64,000 bases of DNA from Papaver somniferum (taxonomy: Eukaryota > Streptophyta > Magnoliopsida > Ranunculales > Papaveraceae), in assembly GCF_003573695.1 (NCBI RefSeq), contig NW_020621936.1:8246001-8310000 (forward strand), given 5' to 3'. Below are positions 33,180 through 44,588 of this stretch, one piece after another. Within the stretch, counting starts at the first letter, position 1. Every line of letters starts with the position of its first letter. Both the position numbers and the translations under genes were made by a program. Below the pieces are notes generated by a model. It searched no databases and had not been told where the DNA came from. It saw only the letters and a list, made by a program, of their open reading frames with translations.

Positions 33180-34446
33180 CAAGCAATAAATAGAAAGAAA
33201 ACAATGTAAACATTAAGCTAACTTCTTAGTTTTCGCTTCCATTTTCAATGAGATCTACAAGAATGTCAATTAGGGTGAAATTACGGCTCAATAGGTATGC
33301 TTTCTTTCCCCAAGAAAATGCGAATGATATTTAGAGAACAGAGATAACCAAGAAACGATTATTTAATTGCAACTGAAATAGTTTCATACTCGAGGGTTTC
33401 AAGAAAACTCCAGTCTACTAGAAATTAATAGTACTTTAAGACGATTCCTATTATACTTCTAGCCAATCTAATTCTTGAGAATTGTATGGTTGTTTGTTTC
33501 ATTAGCGATATTGGTATTAGTAGTACAGTTACCTTTTTATCTTGTTTTTTATTCTCTTTTACAACACCTTAATTATTTGTTTCTTGATTGTCGTCTATAT
33601 TTATAGATTTATTCTCACCCAATGTGAATATATATCTTCACTTTTTAGATGTCAAAAGCATTTTTTTGGTGTTGATGATCTGATTCATGACCAAGTCTTC
33701 ATCCTTCTTTTGGATCAAGATCACACCTATGTTCGAGTTCTTTACCTGGTTTTGATTTTGGTCCCTATTTTGGATTTGACTTTTTTTTTTTTTATGATTT
33801 CTTTGTGGGTTTTCGTTCTTCTTCTTCTTGAGAAAAAAGTCAAAGAAAACACAATACCATCAAAAAATAACTTATCAGCATAATGAATATTAGGGTGTGG
33901 AAAACATGGGTTAACGACCATCCAAAACTCATAAATGTATGACCCAAAATTTACTAAGTGACAAAAAATATGCTATGTTTCCAAAGAAAATCATTGGATT
34001 TTTCCTAGGTGTCCAAATAAATATCGATGAACCGAATAATTTTATGTAACCCTGGATTTGGCACAGTCACCCAAACTTGATTCAAAACCCTCACGACTAT
34101 AATTACACCATCGGTATTCAAAATATGTGCACCGTGACCCAAAGACCACCTCAAAATAAAAATGATGGCTTAAGTAACCCAAAAATTTTTCCATGTAATC
34201 CAAAATCTACATTAAGTCCCAAAATTATGTCGTACTGAAATCTGGAATCGTGAATAGAATTTGTTCCTACCTCATATGGCCCATGAATTATAATTTGCAC
34301 CCAGACCATAAACTTTTCATGTGACCCAAAATCTGTAACAACACTAAAAAATTATTGTATGCATTGAACCTAGACGGTAACTCAATATCTGCTATTGTAA
34401 ATCCAAATTTGGTTGTGGACAAAAACTCTGAACTTAAACTTAAAAT
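33180..34446. other. No gene; dispersed GACCCAAAAT motifs
   Basis: Nothing coding is supported. From about 33900 to 34330 the sequence repeats a GTGACCCAAAATCT-like phrase several times. The same phrase resumes at about 37050 on the far side of the LTR at 34447-37022, consistent with the LTR having been inserted into one continuous stretch. Confidence 0.4.
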
Positions 34447-37022
34447 TGTTCGAGCATTGCTCGGTCGAACCCACCAAGCGTTGGTATGTATAGTTTGGTT
34501 GTCATATTTTAATATCAAAACTCAAATAGAGTCGCTTGATTAAGATTATTAGAGTCAACTTCCTTAAGGTTAGACTAGGAAGTCTAGGAATGTTGAGACA
34601 TACAAGTATTACTCCGAAGACCTAAAGAACGCGAAGATGTAGCGACTACAACGAAGACCTCATCCTTCCGCTTGAAGTTAGTAATACTGACTTGACTTGT
34701 TTCCATTCCTATCATTTTTTTCAAGTTGTTTAAGATTGAAAACATAACGTGCAAAGTTATATATGATACTCTAGTACTAGACTTGGTCATATTATTATGA
34801 TCGAAGTGTCAAGGAAGTATATACCATTTTTTGAATGCTTTGATATGGTATATTGAATTACGAAGTATAGCGTTTATCTTTTGAACTTCGTAAATGCGAC
34901 ATCGATATAAACTATATAACTTGTTACTTGATTGTGTATTAAATATAGGTATGAATTCGTCCTAGGAAACTATGTTTTATTACATTGGTTTAAGGAAGTA
35001 GATTTACGAACTTGTTTCATAATCAAAAGAAAATGAATAGGTGTTTTGATTTGGTTTTCTTTGAAGATCTATTGGATGACCAATTCGTACCTAAGGAGAG
35101 AATTAAGGTAGAACCGATCCCAACTTATGTTGGGAGTCAAGGTACAACCGATCTCTACCTATCCCGAGATACATGGTAGAACCGATCCTAGCTTTTGTTA
35201 GGAGTCAAGGTAGAACCGATCCTAGCTTAGGAGTCATAGTAGAACCGATCCTAAGAGCAAAACCGATTTCCGATATTCACATATACTTTAGAGATTGTGT
35301 GAGTTTGGAATTAGGGTTTGCTAGATAGGAAAATTCTAGATGTCGATATAATTTGAACTTGTGCAGAATTATTATCATTGATTGTTCAAAGATATTCCTT
35401 GATACTCAAGGTGATCCCAAACCGAAATATTTGAGAATATTTTAATTAAGATTTTCGAATTTATATGTTTTGATTTTCCACCAATTAAAACATATCTCTA
35501 AAAAATTATATTAGTGCTAAGCTAATATATTAGATATTTTCTAAGAGAGGTTTCGAAATTACAGGTTGGATATTAATTGGAAATATGAAAACCGAAATTA
35601 GGTACTTTATTGCATATCTTGAGAATCTTTCCGGTTTTGTAATTTTCTTGTTGTCCAAACATCCTTGGTCTATAAATAGTGAAGTTTGTTCTTCTTACAA
35701 ACTATCCTCAGCTAGGAAAACTTCATCTTTGTTATTTTTGGTGAGCCACTAACAATATCACTTGTAATTCTATTCCGGAGAGAAGAGTACCCTAACTAGG
35801 CGAAATATCTTACGTCCGCTCATTTAAATACTTCTGTGGGATCAAGAAGCTCTAGAAAGTACCGTTGATAGGAAACTAGATAATTGCACTGTTATTTCAG
35901 TTTTCGATTATTGGTTTGATTGACTAACGGTTGTTAAACCTTTGATTGCACCTAGATTTTTTTTATTCTTGAGAACATTTATTCTGATATAAGGTCACTC
36001 AAACTAGATCAACAAATTAACGGGATTTTCTGAACTGTTTTTTTAGATCTAAAGACAACTTGTGATCATCTATTGTTAACAGACTCCGTTCTGTGCGTGA
36101 TCGATCATAAGTGAAATCAAGTTTTTGTGTGCATGTAAATTTGAAGACGATTGAAGATTTGAAGACAAAAAGATTTTTCTGATTGGTTTTGCATCTTGTG
36201 ATGTTACTTCGTGCACACATCTTGATCGGCTGGGATCCTACTAAGATCTTATTTATTTTGATCGGCTGGGATTAATTAGTCGTATAGATCGGCAACCATC
36301 ATTTGGTGATGCGCTTCAGTATCTGAATATGATAGCTTGTGAATCTAGATCTGATTATTTCGGTAATCTAGATCTTGATTGATCTAAACCCGACAAAGGA
36401 GTTTACTTGCTAAACGGAAGAGCCTTTATCAAAACTCAACATATCTTTTTTCAAAGATTAATAGAGTGGTTACCGAACAATTTTGTTTTTTTACTGTTTG
36501 GAAGACGATCAAAAGGAGTTGAATGTTGAATACTTCACATCGGTAAAGCAACTCAAGATAGTGGTTTCTGTCTTGGGATGCACGTGCGTTGGCCGGGAGG
36601 TTGTAGGCGCAGGGATGTTGAGGAAACTAAGTAACTAGGAAAAGATTACTTGGTCTCAACTATATGAAGTTGGCTTTGTTCTTTGTATAACGACTTAATT
36701 CCGAGAATATTCAAAGCTGGACTGGGTCCTAGGGTTTTTCTGCATTTGCAGTTTCCTCGTTACCAAAATATTGTTGTGTGATTTACTTTTACTTTCTGCA
36801 ATTATAATTGTTTTATTACAATAAAAGTAAATACACTTGTACGTTAATCCAAGGAACTTTATATTGATCATATAGTATAACGGTCTTGTATTGTAGCTAT
36901 TATCAAGTGATTACCTTGTTGTTGTATTGTGTCGACTTTATCCATAGATGTTCACAAATGTATCAAACTTATATGTTGATATCGAAAAGATTGTGATGTA
37001 TTTAGGTACCCTCGTAATTTCA
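34447..37022 (+). repeat. Solo-LTR-like sequence, 2.58 kb, plus orientation
   Basis: Starts TGTTCGAGCATTGCTCGG, as do the LTRs at 60103 (+) and 9252 (-). Contains GGGTTTTTCTGCATTTGC and TTTCCTCGTTACCAAAAT near 36735-36770, the R/U5 landmark of the family, and ends near GGTACCCTCGTAATTTCA. Flanking bases AAAAT and AAAAC could be a decayed 5-bp duplication. No PBS or internal region adjoins it. A minisatellite lies within it at 35107-35262. Confidence 0.55.
35107..35262 (+). repeat. Minisatellite of GTAGAACCGATCC units
   Basis: Five imperfect repeats of GGTAGAACCGATCC(C/T)A, each followed by a variable (TTAGGAGTCAAG-like) spacer, unit about 30-48 bp. It sits in the U3 part of the LTR, where enhancer-like repeats are common. 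Confidence 0.65.
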
Positions 37023-37923
37023 AAAACTTAACGTAACATAAAATATGCTTTGTGACCTAAAATCTGTCGTAAAGTGTAATTTACTTTGTTAGTTTTTGTA
37101 TGGACTATGTATCGTTATATTTTTTTTGATTTTATGTATTTATACATTTCAAAAATTGAATCATCCTTAGGCTAACTCTTATGGTCATCGAATTTTGAGA
37201 TTAAAGGTGGAAAACCATTGCTAAACCCAATTCAAGATGTGGATCAAGCAAATGCTTAGAAGTGAAAATTAAATCAAGTTCCCTACCCAACCATTTGGTG
37301 CAGAAGATTATACTTTTGTGCCCAACCTTCGCGCAAATAAATATTTGTTGGTAATCCAATGACTTCACTATTTTTGCCAAATAGTTGGCCGCAAATTCGC
37401 CAAATCGTTGGACGATATTTACTTATATCAAGTAAAAATTATAAGAACTAGTCTTCAATTTGAGCTAACATGGAAGGCCAATTGAAACTTAAATTTGATA
37501 TTCATAGGGATTAAAAGACCCATAAATGTGCAAGGAAGTGAAACCATTGAAAATGTAGGACAATCCTAATATGGAATTTTATCAAAGCAAAAAGGAAAAA
37601 GAAAGAAGCGCTCAAAGTCATCAACGAAATGCTTAAGGAAACTCTCATTGTTGAGAAGACAATTAAGATCTTAAAGAATAAAACTATTCTTTTATTTTGA
37701 CAAAATCAGTCGGACCTCCTTGAATAGTTACAGTACCTGACAAAAAGTCCCAGTGTAAATTACTAAGGCCAAGCATTATGGTTGGTGTTTTCGCTTAGTT
37801 ATAACTTAATTGTTACGAATTCAACTACTATGGCCCTTTGCTTAGCTTTAATGTGGCGAATTCGCTTGGCTTCGCTACAAGGTTGAACAAATATGATCAT
37901 CCTTTAAGCTAAATGACGCCTTA
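37023..37923. other. No recognised feature
   Basis: AT-rich sequence with short open frames only. The first ~60 bp continue the motif region interrupted by the LTR. No terminal repeats or coding features could be supported. Confidence 0.4.
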
Positions 37924-38399
37924 GGGCAATTCCTATGGAATGAACAAACATGAAGTTTATTCATTTTGCTCCCATTATGGACTCAATAAACATGAAAAAC
38001 GGGTGGCCAAACCAATAATTTGTTGGTTTATTGAGTGCGGACCAACAAGATTGCGCGTTTCTTGTTAAGCCACGAGGTGGAAGTTAGGCCGCGCGGTCAA
38101 AGTTTATCCGCTGGCGGGCACACAAAAGCCGCCCAATTCTTCCTCTCTCCTGCTTTTCTGTTGAATACTTATACTATAATAATATTTTATCTTATATTAG
38201 ATAAACTTTAAAGATTTTCTAATATAATATTAATCAGTTTTTGTTTTTTTGTTGTAAATTAAGTGGAGGGAGATATGATATCGGGGCCAATCAATCAAAT
38301 TTGTTCATATTAACCTTATTTTCTATAGTGGAAAACGTTATTTGGTCATCCACGTGGCTTGCCAAATATTTTGTTCGATAAATAGCATAGGAACTGCCC
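37924..38399. mobile_element. PIF/Harbinger-like MITE, 476 bp
   Basis: Inverted ends GGGCAATTCCTATGG and GGGCAGTTCCTATGC, flanked by TTA on both sides (37921-37923 and 38400-38402). Non-coding. Confidence 0.7.
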
Positions 38400-38735
38400 T
38401 TATAGAAACTCGATTGCTATTTTGATGAATACTGAGTTTTCATGTCCAATTTTACTTTTAGACCTGCTTTTAGTCTTAATATTTCTCTTTAAATTTTATG
38501 TACTTATCTTTCTTTTCTTCTCCTAATATTTTTTAGCTCGTAACAAATATTTATCTCTACAGACTAAGCGATGAAAATCTAAATCTCTACGGACTAAGCG
38601 ATGAAAACCTCACATAGTGAAGGGTACTTTCACTCTCATTTTTCATCTCCATATTTAAGCTAGTATAGCCAAACCTTAGTTCTTGACTGGCTTAAGTTAC
38701 CAAAGCGTACTAGGATGGATACTCAACTTCCATAG

Positions 38736-38945
38736 TGTTAAACGATATTGTCCTGATCTCTTGGGATAATATCTTCTTCTACATGGCATGTATATCTTTG
38801 TATATTTTGTTCCCCTTTTCATGTATATCTTGTTTCTCTTTTTATCTCTGTTTCTTGTATATAAGAACATATGTATTGTATCTTGTTTACCACGTTGAAT
38901 ACAATTCTATCATTCAGAATATACATGTCATGACAATCTCTGTCA
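38736..38945 (+). repeat. Copia 5' LTR
   Basis: TG...CA-bounded, 210 bp, preceded by target duplication CATAG. It contains TTCTTGTATATAAGAACA, a TATA-like box for the element's transcript. Confidence 0.93.
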
Positions 38946-38957
38946 TGGCATCAGAGC
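38946..38957 (+). other. Copia primer-binding site
   Basis: TGGCATCAGAGC, one base different from the usual initiator-Met PBS TGGTATCAGAGC, adjoining the LTR without a gap. Confidence 0.9.
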
Positions 38958-39101
38958 CTGGCAAGATCTAACAATCCATCTTCCGCTGCAACAACAACAA
39001 CAAGATCAATTCCTGTCATCCGTCCCATCTTTGTCTCGTCTGTGTTTATATTGTAAAATTCAAACCCTGGTATCCAAAATCCTTCCCTGTTATCATTCAA
39101 T

Positions 39102-40250
39102 ATGTCGCGTGAAGATTATCAACCTATTACCGTGAAGTTTGATGGAACAAACTATAATCATTGGTCCTTCCTCATGAGAAGTTTTCTCAAAGGAAAAGCT
39201 ATGTGTAAATATATTGATGGCAAAGCCAAAAAGCCTAGTGTTGTTACGACTGGTATTGTCATTAGAGATAAACAAGATAAACAAGTTGAGCCTAGCAAAG
39301 ACAAAGAAACTGAAGAAGACAGCGTTGAAGACTGTGAGATCAACAATCACAAGATACTGACATGGATAAGCAATACAGTAATCACTTCCATAAGTATGCA
39401 ACTCACTGGTTTTGAAACTGCCAAAGAAGCATGGAATTTTCTTTCGAGAAGATATACCCAAGTCAATTTTGCTCAACGTTACAAACTAGAAAAATATATT
39501 CGATCTATGAAGCAACAGATGGATCAGTCAATCTCATATTTCCATTCTGAGATGTCAATTATATGGAATCAACTAGCACTCATGGAACCAAATTGGACTA
39601 CAAATGTTGAGTTATGGCAGAAATACAGAGAAGAGTCACGACTGGTTCAACTTATAATGGTGTTAAGAGATGATTTTGAGACTGTAAGAGCTTCAATCCT
39701 TCATGGATCACCTCTTCCCGCTGTAGAAGCTGCGTTATCTGAGCTTATTACTGAAGAAACTCGAAAGCGGATCAAGCCTGAGATACCTGTTGTGTTTGCA
39801 GTTCCTTCACGTGCAAGTTTTAATAATACTTTCAATTCTCAAAGAAACTATCGTGACATGTCACAGGTTCAGTGTTACAACTGCAAGAAACCTGGTCACT
39901 TGGCCAAGAACTGCACTTTACCATCAACACAGAGTGTGTGACAAACATCAGCCTTTCAAGCTCCAACCCATCAAAGTTCGAACTCTCAGATTCAATGCAA
40001 TTATTATAAAGAACCTGGTCATACAGTAGGAAACTGTACATCTCCATCTTCAAGAAACATGAGAGAAATAAGAAGGCTGAATGGCACTGCAAACACACCT
40101 GTACCATCCATTCTTGCAGCACCTGCACTAGAAAGAAGTCATGAAACATCAACATCTACATCAAGTAATGTTGTTGATATTCCCTTGCAATTGGTAACAA
40201 TAACTCTACAGCAGCTTCTACTTTCTCAGTTCCCACATGTACCTTTTCAA
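39102..40250 (+). pseudogene. Copia gag with two zinc knuckles
   Basis: Starts at the ATG at 39102. The first part (FDGTNYNHWSFLMRSFLKGK, then a UBN2-like Gag core through WNFLSRRYTQVNFAQRYKL) is typical of plant copia Gag. A first CCHC knuckle, CYNCKKPGHLAKNC, lies at about 39870-39915. An in-frame TGA at 39939-39941 ends the frame, but the same frame continues beyond it to a second knuckle (CNYYKEPGHTVGNC) in which the second Cys is Tyr. A frameshift follows before the protease. Confidence 0.88.
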
Positions 40251-40255
40251 ATGGT

Positions 40256-40813
40256 TGGTTTCTTGACTCAGGTGCTTCTAATCATATGACATTCAAATTT
40301 AATGTATTTGAAACTAAGCATCCTATTGTTACACCCAAAATCCAAACTACAGATGGATCTGAAATAGCTGCTAGTCATATTGGTCAGGTTAAAGTCTCAT
40401 ACAAAATGTGTATATCTGATGTGTTACTTGTTCCAAAGATCAAGATGAATCTTTTATCAGTTGGGAAACTATGCAATCAGGGTTTTAACATTTATTTCTT
40501 CTCTTTTGGCTGTGTAATACAGGATCCCAGGACAGAGAAGCTTGTTGGGATAGTTCATAGAGTCGGTAAACTATATCTCCTTGAAATTCTAATTGTTCCT
40601 CAACAATCAAAGAATGAACTTACTGCTGCAGCTGCAAACTCTTTTTCTTCTATTGTGTCTCCATTTATGTCTTGGCACTCTAAGCTAGGCCATGTATTTT
40701 TTTCACGTCTTACATATATGATCAATAAAGGATTACTAGGAACAACTCAAGTTGATAAAGAACCTTATTGCATTTCCTGTAAGTTGGGTAAACAACCTGC
40801 ACTTCCTTTTTAA
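40256..40813 (+). pseudogene. Copia protease and GAG-pre-integrase region
   Basis: The aspartic protease signature WFLDSGASNHMT starts at 40256 (DSG at 40265-40273), in a different frame from gag. The zinc-binding GAG-pre-integrase region follows (MSWHSKLGHV ... CISCKLGK). The frame ends at 40813 because of one extra T in a five-T run at 40807-40811; coding sense resumes in another frame directly after it. Confidence 0.85.
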
Positions 40814-42191
40814 TAATAGTATTACTCATTCAGTTGAATCCTTTAATCTTATTCATTATGATGTGTGAGTAAAATATCCCATTGCCTCTAAGGGAGGGGA
40901 TCTATATTGTGTTATCTTCATTGATGATTTCTCTCGTTTTACATGGTTATATCTTTTCAGTTCTAGATCAAAATTCTTAAAAATATACATAGATTTCTCT
41001 AGAATGGTCAAAACTCAATTTAGAAAATCCATTAAAACCTTTCGTGTTGATCAAGGAGGTGAATACATATCAACTCCTTTCAAAGAATTTCTTAAAACAA
41101 AAGGTACTCTACTTCAGTTATCTTGTACTGAAACTCTAGAGCAAAATGGTATAACAGAAAGAAAACATCGTCACATCATAGAGACAGCTAGAACCCAACT
41201 TCTTTCAACATCAGTTCCCTCTAATTTTTGGGGTGAGTCAGTTCTTACTGCAGTTTACACTATAAATCGCATTCCATCTATAGTCATAGGAGGAATATCA
41301 CCTTATGAACGTCTCTATGATAAGAAACCAAATTATTCTGAGCTTCGTGTTTTTGGTTCAACATGCTTTGTTCTTCTTGTAGAACGAGAACGAAACAAAC
41401 TCATCAAAAATAATGTTATCTGTGTGTTCCTAGGTTATGGTATTGAACAAAAAGGTTATCGGTGTTACGATCCAGAGAGTCGTCGATTACGTATTTCTCG
41501 TCATGTTACGTTTTGGGAAAATATACCCTTTTGGTCTCTTCCTAGCAGCAAGTCTTCTACTCTAGAACAGTTTACGTATCTAGATCCTTTTGAGGATGTA
41601 TCTATACCTAGCTCTCAGCATACAACTATTCCATCCACTACCTTAGAAGTCACTCCTCTTGAAAGTGTTGAAACTCCACATGACCATTCTATGGAAAATC
41701 CTAACATTGCTTCTCCAGAAAGGGATCTTGTACCTGAGAATGATGTTTTACCTCCACGTACTCGTCGACCACCAACCAGGTTTGCAGATTATCATTGTTC
41801 TTTATCCTTCATTTTACCTATACATGAACCTAAATCATACAGGGAAGCATCTATAATTCTAGTCTGGAAAACATCTGTGGGAGAAGAACTAACAGCACAC
41901 AAGGACGTTGGTACGTGGGATATGGTTGACTTACCACCAGGGAAAACTGTTGTTGGAAGTAGATGGGTGTACAAGATCAAAACAAACTCAGGAAGTAAGA
42001 TAGAACGCTACAAATCTCGTTTGGTTGCTCAAGGATATACCCAAGAATACGGTATAGACTATGAAGAAACATATGTTCTCGTTGCTCGTATGACTACTGT
42101 ACGTACACTTCTTGTTGTTGCTGCTGCTCGTAATTGGAATCTTCATCAAATGCATGTAAAGAACGCCTTTCTTAATGGAAAACTTCAATAA
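40814..42191 (+). pseudogene. Copia integrase core and N-terminal RT
   Basis: The integrase core shows a first Asp in HYDV, followed at once by a stop (TGA at 40866-40868, where a Trp is expected), FIDDFSRFTW, the second Asp in FRVDQGGEY and the catalytic Glu in NGITERKHRH. Then come the KPNYSELRVFGSTCFVL segment and a linker. RT starts near 41830 (GTWDMVDLPPG, then SRWVYKIK). The motif expected as QMDVKNAFLNG reads QMHVKNAFLNG, so the first catalytic Asp of RT is His. The frame ends at a TAA (42189-42191) where Glu is expected. Confidence 0.87.
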
Positions 42192-43333
42192 GAAGTGTAT
42201 ATGAGACCACCACCAGGAATGACTCATTCTCCAAATCAAGTATGTAAGCTTCGTAAAGTTGTATGGACTTAAACAAGCACCGCGTGCTTGGTTTGAGAAG
42301 TTTTCCAGAGCTATCCTTTAGTACGGATTCAATCAAAGTGCATATGACTCAGCAATGTTTACTCGATCAACTGAGAAGGGTATGGTTATTCTCCTTTTGT
42401 ATGTTGATGATATGGTTATCACAGGTGACAATTTAGAAGGAATTACTGCTCTTAAACTTCATCTCAGTTCATGTTTTGAAATGAAAGACTTAAGTCTTTT
42501 AAGGTATTTTCTTGGTATAGAGGTTGATAAATCATCTGATGGTTTTTTCATCTCACAAGTGAAGTATGCCTCTGACATCCTTCAGCGTGCTGGGTTAACA
42601 GATAGTAAAACTGCAGATACACCTCTTGAACTAAATGTAAAGCTCAATCCCTTTGAAGGAAATGCTTTACCAAATCCTACATTATATCATCAGCTTGTGG
42701 GAAGTCTTAATTATCTAACCATCACAAGACCAGATATCAGTCATGCAGTTCATGTCAACTCCAAGGTCCACACATTATGCTGCAGTACTTCGGATATTAC
42801 GTTATATCAAAGGCACCCTATATCAAGGTATAAAGTTCTCATCTACTTATGATCTTTGTCTTCATGCATATTCAGATTCAGATTGGGCTGGTGACATCAC
42901 AGATATACGCTCAACCACAAGATACTGTATATTTCTAGGCAACTCTTTGATCTCTTGGCACAGTAAGAAACAAAGTGTAGTTTCTCGGTCTAGTGCATAG
43001 GGTGAGTATCGATATCTTACTCATACAACTTCTAAAATTGTTTGGTTGAGATGGCTTCTTGAAGATATGGGAGTTCATTTATCAGAACCTACTCCATTGT
43101 GTTGTGACAATAAGGCCGCTATTCACATTGCTCATAATAACGTGTTTCATGAACGTACGAAGCATATTGAGATTGATTGTCACTTTGTAAGACATCACTT
43201 CAAGCAACAGACTATTGTCTTACCATTTGTTCGCTCGGAATTGCGACTCGCTGATTTATTCACCAAAACATTGACCTCGGCTCGTCTAAGGTTCTTGATT
43301 TCCAAACTCAACATGTGTGTTGCACCATCTTGA
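42192..43333 (+). pseudogene. Copia RT C-terminal part and RNase H
   Basis: Near 42260 a 2-nt deletion shifts the frame before LKQAPRAWFEKFS (visible in another frame), and a TAG lies at about 42319. RT continues with the catalytic YVDD (about 42400) and the FLGIEV segment. A small deletion near 42755 shifts the frame again before RILRYIKGT. RNase H follows with AYSDSDWAGD, SWHSKKQ, a TAG at 42998-43000 in place of Glu, CDNKAAI and LADLFTKTL, ending at 43333. Confidence 0.87.
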
Positions 43334-43346
43334 GTTTGAGGGAGGG
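43331..43346 (+). other. Copia polypurine tract
   Basis: GAGTTTGAGGGAGGG immediately before the 3' LTR, the usual copia plus-strand primer site. Confidence 0.85.
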
Positions 43347-43556
43347 TTTTAAACGATATTGTCCTGATCTCTTGGGATAATATCTTCTTCTACATGGCAT
43401 GTATATCTTTGTATATTTTGTTCCCTTTTTCATGTATATTTTGTTTCTCTTTTTATCTATGTTTCTTGTATATAAGAAAAGATGTATTGTATCTAGTTTA
43501 CCACGTTGAATACAATTCTATCATTCAGAATATACATGTCATGACAATCTCTGTCA
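43347..43556 (+). repeat. Copia 3' LTR
   Basis: 210 bp, aligning end to end with the 5' LTR with 7 substitutions by eye, including a G-to-T change that removes the terminal TG. Followed by target duplication CATAG. Confidence 0.93.
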
Positions 43557-43561
43557 CATAG

Positions 43562-43840
43562 TACCACGTACGTCTTTGCTGATCACATGCAGTGCGATGC
43601 GGGAGATTATCAAGGGTCACATGTGGGGGATGGGTCCCACTAGTCTCTGCGTATTAGTTTTGTCGGTTTGTAGGACCAGTTTGGAGTTTTTACGGCTGCG
43701 CGTGGATGTACGAGTGTAGGAATTAAAAGCGACCTGGTTTTTGAACAAAATGAAACAAAAGTACGTCACAGAATCGGGTTCTCAGGCTTTTTCAAGCTTA
43801 ATAGCTGGGACAACTTTTTCCCTTTGGAAAGTGTGCCGAT
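43562..43840. other. No recognised feature
   Basis: Short spacer between the copia element and the hAT-type element. No coding or repeat structure seen. Confidence 0.4.
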
Positions 43841-44580
43841 TAGGGCTGTTCATGGCCGGTTTTGGTTCGGTTTCTAGCCAAACCAAAATCGAAACTAATA
43901 CTATCGGTTTCTAAAAATCTAAACCAAACCAATCCATTAACCATTGGTTTGGTTTCCAAATGGTTCCATCCGGTTTCGGTTTGTCCCAGTGGTTTTTGGT
44001 TAACCAATAATTATGTCAAACGACTCAAATAAAAAACAAATACACAAATTTACAGATAAAAAAATCGTAACTGCTGATAGTATTGGTTTACACAAATTTA
44101 CAGAAAAAAAAAAATCAAGAATAGTTAAAGCATACTCTAAATCTAGAGATCAAAAGAAGATATATAATATATCTTAATTTAGTTATTGACAAACAAAAAA
44201 GAAGGAAGAAGGGAAGTAGAAAGTCGAGTAGCAACAGTGGCTGTTGTAGTTAGGGGCGGAGAAGGGAGGCGACTAAGAGGAGGAGAAAGAGGGAGAGTAT
44301 TATAATGAAATATTAGATTTAGGGTTTTTATTTATCCTCTAAATCAATGGGTAGAATCTAATACTTGTAAATCAAGGTAAAAACTAAGTTTAAAAATTAA
44401 TCGATTTTCCAATGATTTTTGGTTCGGTTTTAGTGGTCAAACCAAACCAAAACCAACACTATCGATTTTCCACTTTCTACACCGTAACCAATCCATTAGT
44501 AAATGGTTCGGTTTGGTTTCTTCCTAATTGGTCTGGTTCGGTCCGGTTCCAACGGAAAATCGAAACCATGTTCAGCCCTA
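43841..44580. mobile_element. Non-autonomous hAT-type element, 740 bp, 8-bp TSD
   Basis: Perfect 8-bp duplication GTGCCGAT (43833-43840 and 44581-44588). Termini TAGGGCTGTTCATGG and TAGGGCTGAACATGG (reverse complement). Subterminal regions are dense in GGTTTGGTT/AACCAAACC motifs, which resemble the clustered transposase-binding repeats of hAT elements. No ORF. Confidence 0.85.
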
Positions 44581-44588
44581 GTGCCGAT

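Larger units (their letters stand above)
38736..43556 (+). mobile_element. Full-length Ty1/copia retrotransposon, coding-dead
   Basis: Two 210-bp LTRs (38736-38945 and 43347-43556) differ at 7 positions by my count, about 3%. Both end ...TCTGTCA; the 5' copy begins TG, the 3' copy TT. The 5-bp target duplication CATAG is perfect (38731-38735, 43557-43561). A PBS (TGGCATCAGAGC, 38946-38957) directly follows the 5' LTR, and a polypurine tract (GAGTTTGAGGGAGGG) directly precedes the 3' LTR. The order gag, protease, integrase, RT, RNase H is that of Ty1/copia. At least five nonsense changes and several frameshifts disrupt the polyprotein. Confidence 0.95.

Noticed and set aside
33542..33883. 113-codon hydrophobic plus-strand frame
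   Set aside because: T-rich sequence gives chance Phe/Leu/Ile stretches; no start context, introns or family features.
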